Source of the DNA: Spongiibacteraceae bacterium
GTDB taxonomy: Bacteria > Pseudomonadota > Gammaproteobacteria > Pseudomonadales > PIVM01
Assembly (NCBI GenBank): GCA_030618505.1
Contig: JAUXDF010000024.1
Coordinates: 1-16,512, forward strand
Length of the DNA: 16,512 nucleotides
Direction: 5' to 3'
Shown here: positions 7,660 to 14,612 of the stretch, piece after piece
Position numbering within the stretch: the stretch's first letter is position 1
Layout: each line of letters opens with the position of its first letter
The notes under the pieces: model-generated
The model's database searches: none
Told to the model about the DNA's origin: nothing
Seen by the model: the letters and a program-made list of their open reading frames with translations, nothing else
Made by a program: the position numbers and the translations under genes

Positions 7660-8895
7660 TTAAAAATTACCTTGAAACCATTGCTTGGTGCGATTTAAAA
7701 ACCCCAGTGGAGACTTCGTCTTTTCGCCCACAGGCTTGCCCGACACATGCTGCTTTAATCCATACTGCAATAAACCAACACCTGTCGAAAAAATTGGATT
7801 TCTCACAATATCAGCCAGACCGCTCACTGTTTGCGGCATACCGAGACGAACCGGCATATGGAAAATCTCCTCTGCCAACTCCACCACCCCTTCCATCTTC
7901 GATGTGCCGCCGGTCAAGACCACACCGCCAGCCAACATATGCTCATAACCACTGCGGCGTAATTCTGCCTGCACCAGGGTAAACAGTTCGTCATAACGCG
8001 GCTCAACCACTTCAGCCAATGCCTGTCGAGACAGGTCACGTGGCGGGCGCTCACCCACACTGGGCACTTTGATGGTTTCATCAACACCGGCTAACTGCGC
8101 CAATGCGCAGGCATATTTAATCTTTATTTCTTCGGCATGCTGAGTCGGTGTTCTTAGCGCCATGGCGATGTCATTAGTCACTTGATCGCCTGCTATCGGA
8201 ATGACTCCGGTATGGCGAATAGAGCCCTCGGTAAAAATTGCGATGTCGGTTGTACCACCACCTATATCAACAATGCAGACACCCAGTTCTTTTTCATCTT
8301 CAGTTAATACCGCATAGCTGGAGGCAAGTTGCTCGAGAATAATATCTTCGACTTCCAAGCCGCAGCGACGAATGCACTTTTCAATATTTTGCGCGGCATT
8401 AACAGCACAGGTCACCAAATGAACCTTGGCCTCAAGGCGCACACCGGACATGCCCATTGGCTCCTTGATACCCTCTTGGGAATCGATAATGTATTCCTGC
8501 GGCAAGATATGCAGCACTTTCTGATCAGCAGGAATTGCCACCGCCTGAGCAGCATCAATCACACGTTCAAGGTCTGCAGCGAACACTTCCCGATCCTTGA
8601 TCGCGACGATGCCATGGGAGTTAAGGCTGCGAATATGGCTACCGGCGATACCGGCATAAACAGAATGAATCTGACAACCCGCCATCAATTCCGCCTCTTC
8701 AATGGCACGCTGGATTGACTGCACAGTTGACTCGATATTAACGACAACCCCCTTTTTCATTCCCCGCGATGGGTGCGAGCCGATACCAACCACTTCAACA
8801 ACGCCTTCCGGTGTGATATCGCCGACAATTGCCACCACCTTCGATGTACCAATATCGAGGCCGACAATCATTTTTCCTTCACCCGAATTGCTCAT
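7660..8895 (-). CDS. ftsA: Cell division actin-like protein FtsA
   Basis: FtsA tethers FtsZ filaments to the inner membrane and signals divisome activation. The 411-residue protein has an actin-type ATPase fold: phosphate-1 loop LDIGTSKV at about 13-20, phosphate-2 VDIGGGTTD at 209-217 and the adenosine motif GGVVLTGGTSKMEG at 323-336, with the FtsA-specific 1C domain expected between about 85 and 165. The C-terminal FLNRTKQWFQGNF (399-411) is the amphipathic membrane-targeting helix; the preceding stretch with SGKPVGEKTKS is the usual flexible linker. The ATG at 8893-8895 has a CGGGGA ribosome site about 7 nt upstream. It lies 71 bp after ftsQ and 90 bp before ftsZ, as in most gammaproteobacteria. 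Length matches E. coli FtsA (420). Confidence 0.98.
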   Translation of the reverse strand: MSNSGEGKMIVGLDIGTSKVVAIVGDITPEGVVEVVGIGSHPSRGMKKGVVVNIESTVQSIQRAIEEAELMAGCQIHSVYAGIAGSHIRSLNSHGIVAIKDREVFAADLERVIDAAQAVAIPADQKVLHILPQEYIIDSQEGIKEPMGMSGVRLEAKVHLVTCAVNAAQNIEKCIRRCGLEVEDIILEQLASSYAVLTEDEKELGVCIVDIGGGTTDIAIFTEGSIRHTGVIPIAGDQVTNDIAMALRTPTQHAEEIKIKYACALAQLAGVDETIKVPSVGERPPRDLSRQALAEVVEPRYDELFTLVQAELRRSGYEHMLAGGVVLTGGTSKMEGVVELAEEIFHMPVRLGMPQTVSGLADIVRNPIFSTGVGLLQYGLKQHVSGKPVGEKTKSPLGFLNRTKQWFQGNF

Positions 8896-8942
8896 TTATT
8901 TTTCCCCGAACAGTATTTATCTGCTCTCACTGTGTGCCACTT

Positions 8943-8969
8943 TTAATATTACTTTTACTGTTACTATTA
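8943..8969 (-). repeat. AGTAAN hexanucleotide repeat forming a stop-codon ladder after ftsQ
   Basis: Read in the ftsQ frame on the minus strand, the stop TAA (8969-8967) is followed by further in-frame stops at 8966-8964 (TAG), 8963-8961, 8957-8955, 8951-8949 and 8945-8943, because the DNA is four imperfect copies of AGTAAN (N = T, C, A, T). The tract ends 47 bp before the ftsA start. Any readthrough of ftsQ would be stopped at once. Confidence 0.8.
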
Positions 8970-9764
8970 CTGTTGTGCCAGCTTATCGGCTGCTGGCTGC
9001 CACTGTACTGCCAACCCATTGGTGTAACGCATATCGATTCGCTTTATCTTTTCAGACTGCGCCGCTAACTGACGCTGATAGATAGTCATAAAGCGCATCA
9101 ATTTGCTCTGTGCTTCACCCACCCCAAAAACCAGCTCGATTCCATTACTCAGCCTTGCCGACTTTGCCCCTTTGTCATCCATCTGCCATTCCTGTGCCAT
9201 CAGGTTTTGTGCTGCGAGAATTTCATTGGCACGATGCCAGTCACTTAGCACCTCATCAACACTACCCTTCGGTCCGGATAGATAAGGCAGCCCTTCAATA
9301 TGCCGCATTTTCTGTGGCGTAAATACTTTGCCGCTGGCGTTGATAAAACTATCATTGCGCCACTGCACTACCGGCTGCTGCTCAACAATCCATACCGCAA
9401 CCTGATCAGGCCACTGGCGTTTTACCGAGGCGATATCAATCCAGGGCTCTTGCTCCAAAGTGTTTTTAATTGCCTGCAGATCTACTGAGAGATAGCTAGC
9501 ATGGGTAAAAGGCTCAATTTTCTCAGCTACTTTTTTGCGATCAACGTAATGAAAATCACCCGTTATCGCTACGCTATTAACCGGAAGATCCACTGCCTGG
9601 CGTAACCGTAGTTGGGCATAGTAGATAACCAACAAAACCAGCATTAAGACAGCCAACATTATTAGCGGCCGGGGGTTAATCACCAGTGCAGGCATTTTCT
9701 GACCGCTATGACGGCTAGCTCCACTTTTGCTGTTTTGTTTACTCTTGCTCTTGTTCTTTTTCAT
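8967..9764 (-). CDS. ftsQ: Cell division protein FtsQ
   Basis: FtsQ is a bitopic inner-membrane scaffold that binds FtsB/FtsL and links early and late divisome proteins. The 265-residue form has a Lys/Ser/Asn-rich cytoplasmic tail (1-31), one membrane span (about 33-50), a POTRA domain (about 61-130, with VNSVAITGDFHYVDRKKV and IASVKRQWPDQVAVWIVEQQP) and the C-terminal FtsQ beta domain (to about 257). The two periplasmic domains are collinear with the E. coli protein. I chose the ATG at 9762-9764, which begins 2 bp after the ddlB stop and has AGG about 9 nt upstream. A TTG at 9780-9782 would add six residues (MHRQLK) and overlap ddlB by 16 bp; it is less likely. Order ddlB-ftsQ-ftsA is standard. 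Confidence 0.95.
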   Translation of the reverse strand: MKKNKSKSKQNSKSGASRHSGQKMPALVINPRPLIMLAVLMLVLLVIYYAQLRLRQAVDLPVNSVAITGDFHYVDRKKVAEKIEPFTHASYLSVDLQAIKNTLEQEPWIDIASVKRQWPDQVAVWIVEQQPVVQWRNDSFINASGKVFTPQKMRHIEGLPYLSGPKGSVDEVLSDWHRANEILAAQNLMAQEWQMDDKGAKSARLSNGIELVFGVGEAQSKLMRFMTIYQRQLAAQSEKIKRIDMRYTNGLAVQWQPAADKLAQQ

Positions 9765-9766
9765 CT

Positions 9767-10783
9767 TCAATTGCCTGTGCAATCAAGTGCTGAGACATGG
9801 ATATTTGTCGATGATAAATCACCATTGCCCACATCCAGACTCTGCTTGAATATCATTAACACTAGAGTTGAAAAACTGTAGCCCTTAACCTTAGCCGCCA
9901 TTGGCACCAAACTATGGCTGGTCATACCTGGCACTGTATTAGCCTCCAACAAAAATGGCTCTCCGCTCGCATTGGTCATTAAATCCACTCGCCCCCAACC
10001 TTGACAACCCAGGGACTGATAAGCAGTTTTTGCCAACAACTGAAACTCTTTTTCCTTCTCGTCGCTCAAACCACAGGGACAGAGGTAGCGCGTATCGTTA
10101 GAGACATACTTGGCCTCATAATCATAAAAAGCGTTATCCGTTTCCATTTTGATCACTGGCATAGTTTCATTACCCACAAAGGCAACGGTATACTCATCAC
10201 CATCAATCCAGCGCTCGGCAATAACCAACTGATCATATTGCACCGCGTTTTTGTAAGCCTGCGCCAACTGCTCTGGACCTACCGCTTTAGCCATGCCGAT
10301 GCTCGAACCCTCAGAGGCAGGCTTCACCATTACGGTCTCTCCCAGCTCTTGCAACACAGCTTTCCAGTCGCTATCTGATGTTAATACCGCATATTCAGCT
10401 GTAGCCAGGCCTGCGCTTTTCCATAACTGTTTTGTTTTTAACTTATCCATCGCCAGTGCAGATGCCAGCACACCACTACCGGTGTAACTAATCGACATTT
10501 TTTCCAAGCAACCTTGCAAGGAACCATCCTCACCACCACGGCCATGCAAGGCGATAAAAACATGCTGTATATTTTTTACTTGCAACTCACTAACAAGGTT
10601 CACTTTGGCCGGGTCAATCGCTTGCACATCAAAACCCGCCTGCTCGAACACAGCCAACACCGCCTGCCCACTTTGCAATGAAACATCTCGCTCGGCAGAA
10701 TCTCCTCCCATCAGGACGGCGATATTTCCCTTTAAGCTGTCGCTAATAGAAGCAAGCAATGATTTATCGAAACTCTGTTCCAC
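9767..10783 (-). CDS. ddlB: D-alanine--D-alanine ligase
   Basis: Ddl joins two D-Ala with ATP to make the dipeptide that MurF adds to the muropeptide; it is a cytoplasmic ATP-grasp enzyme. The 338-residue product shows AERDVSL at 30-36 (Glu31 equivalent to catalytic E. coli Glu15), the ATP-grasp loop KPASEGSSIGM at 154-164, the YDYEAKY segment at 220-226, Arg265 in GWGRVD, and LLEANTVPGMT at 278-288 with the Mg-binding Glu280 and Asn282. It is about 30 residues longer than E. coli DdlB (306): about 15 extra at the N-terminus and roughly 22 at the C-terminus, a polar tail ending SALDCTGN. The GTG start at 10781-10783 has AGAGGA about 11 nt upstream and lies 17 bp after the murC stop. The first Met codon downstream (Met25) lies inside the conserved core and cannot be the start. 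Confidence 0.97.
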   Translation of the reverse strand: MEQSFDKSLLASISDSLKGNIAVLMGGDSAERDVSLQSGQAVLAVFEQAGFDVQAIDPAKVNLVSELQVKNIQHVFIALHGRGGEDGSLQGCLEKMSISYTGSGVLASALAMDKLKTKQLWKSAGLATAEYAVLTSDSDWKAVLQELGETVMVKPASEGSSIGMAKAVGPEQLAQAYKNAVQYDQLVIAERWIDGDEYTVAFVGNETMPVIKMETDNAFYDYEAKYVSNDTRYLCPCGLSDEKEKEFQLLAKTAYQSLGCQGWGRVDLMTNASGEPFLLEANTVPGMTSHSLVPMAAKVKGYSFSTLVLMIFKQSLDVGNGDLSSTNIHVSALDCTGN

Positions 10784-10800
10784 GCGTTCTACATTCCTCT

Positions 10801-12279
10801 TTACTGCAATTGTCTTTTTGCCAATTCAAGTGCCAGCGCACCAACATTTCCCGCGCCCTGGGTAATAACAATATCGCCCGGACGAATAATGCCGCTCAAG
10901 ATCTCCGGCACCTCACTCGGCTGCTCTACAAATACGGGATCCACCTGGGCGCGCTGACGTACACTGCGAGACAAACTGCGACCATCAGCTCCCGTGATTA
11001 CTGTCTCGCCTGCCGCGTAAACCTCGAGCAAGATCAAGGCATCAACCGTTGACAAGACATTGACGAAATCTTCATAAAGATCCCGGGTACGCGAATAACG
11101 ATGGGGCTGATAAATCATCACCAAACGCCGCTCCGGCCAACTAGCGCGAACCGCCGCAATGGTCGCTGCTACTTCGGTCGGGTGATGACCATAATCATCG
11201 ATAAGTAGTACGGAGCCTTTAGCTGGCAGGGAGCCTTCAGCCGATAAGGAGCCATTAGCCGGTATAGCGTCTTTAGCCAGTTCAAACTCACCATAAACCT
11301 GAAAACGCCGCCCCACTCCCTTAAATTTCTTCAGGCCATCAACAATCGCCTGGTCGGCAACACCCTCATCACTTGCTACTGCGACCGTCGCAGCGGCATT
11401 CAAGACATTATGCAAACCCGGCATATTCAGACTGATCCGCAGCGGCTGAAAACCTTCCGGACGCTCAACGGTAAATTCCATTTCCATACATTCTTGCTTT
11501 ACATTCGTAATACGATAATCCGCATCTTCACTCATGCCGTAGGTAACAATCGGTCGGGTTATCTGCGGAATTAATTCACGAATCACTGGATCATCAATAC
11601 ACACCACCGCCAAACCGTAAAAAGGCAGGTTATGAAGAAAATCCACAAAGGTCTTTTTCAGTCGTGAAAAATCGCCTTCGTAGGTTGCCATATGGTCGGC
11701 TTCAATATTGGTCACCACCGATAACATGGGCTGCAGATGCATAAAAGAGGCATCACTTTCATCGGCCTCTGCAATCAGATAACGACTTTCCCCCAAACGA
11801 GCATTGGTGCCAAAATTATTCAGCAGACCACCAACCACAAAGGTGGGGTCGAGATCAGCCTCCGCTAATACCGAAGCAATCATGCTTGTTGTCGTAGTTT
11901 TTCCGTGGGTACCCGCCACCGCAATACCGTGGCGATAACGCATCAGCTCCGAGAGCATCTCCGCTCTTGGCACCACGGGAATTCTGAACTCTCGGGCACA
12001 GATAACTTCCGGGTTGTCCTGTGGCACGGCGGTGGATGCCACCACCACATCAACGCCGGTAACATTACTTTGCTGATGACCGATAAAAATCGTCGCACCC
12101 ATATTTTTAAGGCGATCGGTAACCGCAGAGACATTCAAATCGGAGCCGGAAATCAGATACCCCTGATTCAACAAGACCTCGGCAATACCACACATGCCCG
12201 CGCCACCAATACCGATAAAATGAATGCGCTTAATACGGCGCATTTCCGGCACAATAAATTGTCGACGCTCTTTAACCAT
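10801..12279 (-). CDS. murC: UDP-N-acetylmuramate--L-alanine ligase
   Basis: MurC adds L-Ala to UDP-MurNAc, the first peptide step of peptidoglycan synthesis, using ATP in the cytoplasm. The 492-residue product has the Rossmann-type HFIGIGGAGM at 20-29, the ATP loop GTHGKTTT at 123-130, the central EADESDASF at 171-179 and NIEADHM at 191-197, then DDYGHHPTE at 361-369 and QPHRYSRT at 391-398 in the C-terminal domain. I chose the ATG at 12277-12279 because GGAGGT (12290-12285) sits 5 nt upstream; frame upstream of it is a shadow of murG. The start overlaps the murG stop by 8 bp (ATGGTTAA). An unusual hexapeptide repeat (residues 334-356) is inserted just before DDYGHHP. Confidence 0.98.
   Translation of the reverse strand: MVKERRQFIVPEMRRIKRIHFIGIGGAGMCGIAEVLLNQGYLISGSDLNVSAVTDRLKNMGATIFIGHQQSNVTGVDVVVASTAVPQDNPEVICAREFRIPVVPRAEMLSELMRYRHGIAVAGTHGKTTTTSMIASVLAEADLDPTFVVGGLLNNFGTNARLGESRYLIAEADESDASFMHLQPMLSVVTNIEADHMATYEGDFSRLKKTFVDFLHNLPFYGLAVVCIDDPVIRELIPQITRPIVTYGMSEDADYRITNVKQECMEMEFTVERPEGFQPLRISLNMPGLHNVLNAAATVAVASDEGVADQAIVDGLKKFKGVGRRFQVYGEFELAKDAIPANGSLSAEGSLPAKGSVLLIDDYGHHPTEVAATIAAVRASWPERRLVMIYQPHRYSRTRDLYEDFVNVLSTVDALILLEVYAAGETVITGADGRSLSRSVRQRAQVDPVFVEQPSEVPEILSGIIRPGDIVITQGAGNVGALALELAKRQLQ
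11212..11265. repeat. In-frame 18-bp minisatellite inside murC
   Basis: Three consecutive 18-bp units (11212-11229, 11230-11247, 11248-11265) begin with GGAGCC on the plus strand and encode, on the minus strand, IPANGS, LSAEGS and LPAKGS (MurC residues 339-356). A shorter relative encoding LAKDA (334-338) precedes them. The units differ at several bases, so the expansion is not recent. The coding frame is preserved because 18 is a multiple of three. Confidence 0.85.
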
Positions 12280-13378
12280 TGGCCACCTCCAGACAGCGCT
12301 GAGCCACTTCTTCGGCCGCCGCCGGTAAGGACTGTGCCCGCGCCTTATTAGCCATATCCAGCAAAGCCGCTCGATCTTCGCTAATACCAATAATCATCGC
12401 CGCCAGTTTTTTCACATCCAGCTCTGACTGAGGAAGCAGGTACGCCGCCCCCTTTGAGACCAACCATTGAGCATTTTTAGTCTGGTGATCATCAATCGCA
12501 TGGGGGAATGGAATTAACATCGATGCCACCCCGGCGGCGGCCAGCTCGGACACGGTTAAGGCGCCTGCCCGGCAAATTACCAGATCAGCCCATCCATAAG
12601 CCTCAGCCATATCGGCAATAAAGGCCTCTACTTTCAATTCTGTTTTTGCTACAGACCTAAGGGCTGCATATTGCTTCGAAACCGATTTAAAATGCACCTT
12701 ACCGGTTTGATGCCAAACATCGGGCATATGCTCAACAGGAAGTTCTTCGAGTAAGGTTGGCAGCATTTCATTAATTGCTTTGGCGCCCAAACTACCGCCC
12801 AACACCAACAGACGAAGACGCGACTGCTGACCAATCCCTCGCTCAGCCGGTGCTGCCAGCGCAGAGATTTCAGCGCGCACCGGATTACCGATAGCAATAG
12901 GATTTTTAGCCCCTGAAAAAGTCCCAGGAAAAGCTTCCATAACATTTTTGGCCAACACGGATAAAATACGATTGGTAGTACCCGGCACTGCATTTTGCTC
13001 ATGAATCAGTAAGGGCTTTCTCAGCAGCCAAGCGGCCAAACCACCCGGGCCGGAAGCAAAACCTCCCATACCTAATACGCAGTTGGGTTTTACCCGACGA
13101 ATCACCTGTATGGCCTCAAGCAGCGCACGCATTATTTGTAGTGGCGCAGCCAGCAACTGCAACAAACCCTTTCCTCTAACACCCGCCACATGAATGTAGG
13201 AAATAGGGATATCATTGGCAGGCACCAGCTCTGCTTCTATACCCCGCTGCGTACCCAACCATTCAACTCTGACACCCTTTTTCTGCAAACTTGCTGCTGC
13301 TGCCAGGCCTGGAAAAACATGACCGCCAGTTCCGCCAGCCATGATCAATACGCATTTTTTCTGCTGCTGATTATTCAC
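12272..13378 (-). CDS. murG: Lipid II synthase: undecaprenyl-PP-MurNAc-pentapeptide GlcNAc transferase
   Basis: MurG transfers GlcNAc from UDP-GlcNAc to lipid I, making lipid II on the inner face of the cytoplasmic membrane (GT-B fold, GT28). The 368-residue product shows the family G-loops MAGGTGGHVFPGLA at 13-26 and GMGGFASGPGG at 103-113, HEQNAVPG at 126-133, GGSLGA at 194-199, CRAGALTVSE at 269-278 and PFPHAIDDHQ at 290-299. I chose the GTG at 13376-13378: AGGAGG (13394-13389) lies 10 nt upstream, the resulting N-terminus (12 residues before MAGGTGGH) matches the family, and upstream in-frame ATG 13439-13441 would put a 21-residue shadow of ftsW on the protein. The start overlaps the ftsW stop by 8 bp (GTGAATAA), and the stop overlaps murC by 8 bp. 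Confidence 0.97.
   Translation of the reverse strand: MNNQQQKKCVLIMAGGTGGHVFPGLAAAASLQKKGVRVEWLGTQRGIEAELVPANDIPISYIHVAGVRGKGLLQLLAAPLQIMRALLEAIQVIRRVKPNCVLGMGGFASGPGGLAAWLLRKPLLIHEQNAVPGTTNRILSVLAKNVMEAFPGTFSGAKNPIAIGNPVRAEISALAAPAERGIGQQSRLRLLVLGGSLGAKAINEMLPTLLEELPVEHMPDVWHQTGKVHFKSVSKQYAALRSVAKTELKVEAFIADMAEAYGWADLVICRAGALTVSELAAAGVASMLIPFPHAIDDHQTKNAQWLVSKGAAYLLPQSELDVKKLAAMIIGISEDRAALLDMANKARAQSLPAAAEEVAQRCLEVANG
12285..12290 (-). promoter_or_regulatory. Ribosome binding site that fixes the murC start
   Basis: GGAGGT on the minus strand lies 5 nt upstream of the ATG at 12277-12279, within the last codons of murG. It identifies the true murC start inside a longer open frame that extends to about 12390. 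Confidence 0.85.
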
Positions 13379-14612
13379 TGTGTCGATTCCTCCTTTTTGC
13401 CTTGCCAGAGGATCTTTTTTTACCTGAGGTGCTAGTGGCATGCGCACAGGAAAGCTCGTAGTCAATACGAAATATCAGCGCCAATAAACAAAAACTCATG
13501 ATCATGCTACTGCCGCCATAACTTAAAAATGGCAAGGTTAAACCCTTGGTCGGCAGCAAGCCGGCATTAACACCGATATTAATAAACACTTGAGCGGCAA
13601 AAACCAGGCCAACCCCATAGGCCAGATAAGCCGAGAAAAACTTCTTGTTTAGTTCAGCCATACGGCCAATCAGCATCATTTTTACGATCAACGTCACAAA
13701 CAACGCAATCACAATCAAACCACCAATCAGGCCCAACTCTTCGGCCAGAATAGCAAATACAAAATCGGTATGAGCCTCGGGCAGATAAAACAGTTTTTGC
13801 ACGCTATTACCCAAACCGGTACCGAACCATTCACCCCGCCCAAAAGCAATCAGCGCTTGGGTTAACTGATAACCACAATCAAAGGGCTGCTCCCAAGGGT
13901 CAACAAAACAGACCAAACGCTGCATACGGTATTCAGAACTTACCGCCATCACCGCTACAGCGACTGCACTGACCACAATCAAGGCCATAAATTGCAGCAG
14001 TTTTACACCGCTTAAAAAAATCATTCCCAAACAGGCTGTCACCATCACCACCACAGCGCCAAAGTCAGGCTCCAACAACAGCAATACAATCATGATCGAC
14101 AACACTGCGATTGGCTTTATAAAACCCTTCCAGTGATTGCGCACCTCATCATGGCGGCGCACCAGATAACCGGCCAGATAAATTAAAATACAGAACTTGG
14201 CAACTTCCGAGCTTTGCAAGTTCATCGCTCCCAGGGGCAACCAGCGACGACTGCCGTTAACTTCTCGACCAATGCCGGGAATTGCCACCAGCAACAGCAA
14301 GGCAAACCCAAGAAATAATAATAACCAACCGTATTTTTGCCACACCGACATTGGTATACAAAAGACTACCGCGCCAGCTATAAATGACATCACTAAAAAT
14401 AATAACTGCCGATTAATATGAAAGAAGGGCGAAGCGTAGCGCTCGCCCGCAAACTCTACCGAAGCAGAACTCATCATCACAAAACCAATTGATGTTAAAG
14501 CCAGCACCACAAATAGCAGGACCTTATCAATAGCCAGGGAAAATTCCAGTGATCGAATACCAAATTGTGGTGCAGGCATTTTGTTTGGCAAGGCGCTCAG
14601 CAGATTATTCAT
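13371..14612 (-). CDS. ftsW: Septal peptidoglycan glycosyltransferase FtsW (SEDS family)
   Basis: FtsW polymerises lipid II into septal glycan strands together with FtsI (PBP3). The 413-residue product is a SEDS protein with about ten hydrophobic segments. Family motifs are NGSRRWL at 119-125, FGRGEWFGTGLGNS at 257-270, LPEAHTDFVFA at 277-287 with the catalytic Asp283, and GLTLPFLSYGGSS at 357-369. The last 25 or so residues form a Ser/Lys/Arg-rich cytoplasmic tail (GKKRSSGKAKRRNR). I chose the ATG at 14610-14612, which overlaps the murD stop by 8 bp (ATGAATAA) and has an AGGGGG-type ribosome site a few bases upstream; longer frames would read into murD. Located between murD and murG, the standard dcw position. 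Length matches E. coli FtsW (414). Confidence 0.97.
   Translation of the reverse strand: MNNLLSALPNKMPAPQFGIRSLEFSLAIDKVLLFVVLALTSIGFVMMSSASVEFAGERYASPFFHINRQLLFLVMSFIAGAVVFCIPMSVWQKYGWLLLFLGFALLLLVAIPGIGREVNGSRRWLPLGAMNLQSSEVAKFCILIYLAGYLVRRHDEVRNHWKGFIKPIAVLSIMIVLLLLEPDFGAVVVMVTACLGMIFLSGVKLLQFMALIVVSAVAVAVMAVSSEYRMQRLVCFVDPWEQPFDCGYQLTQALIAFGRGEWFGTGLGNSVQKLFYLPEAHTDFVFAILAEELGLIGGLIVIALFVTLIVKMMLIGRMAELNKKFFSAYLAYGVGLVFAAQVFINIGVNAGLLPTKGLTLPFLSYGGSSMIMSFCLLALIFRIDYELSCAHATSTSGKKRSSGKAKRRNRHSE
13389..13394 (-). promoter_or_regulatory. Ribosome binding site that fixes the murG start
   Basis: AGGAGG on the minus strand lies 10 nt upstream of the GTG at 13376-13378, inside the end of ftsW. 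It favours this GTG over the in-frame ATG 63 bp further upstream. Confidence 0.7.

Noticed and set aside
12280..12390. Longer murC form reading 37 codons upstream of the ATG
   Set aside because: This stretch is the out-of-frame end of murG; GGAGGT 5 nt before the ATG at 12279 marks the real start.
13379..13465. Longer murG form from TTG 13465 or ATG 13441
   Set aside because: The extension is an out-of-frame read of the ftsW Lys/Arg-rich tail; family length and the AGGAGG site favour the GTG at 13378.
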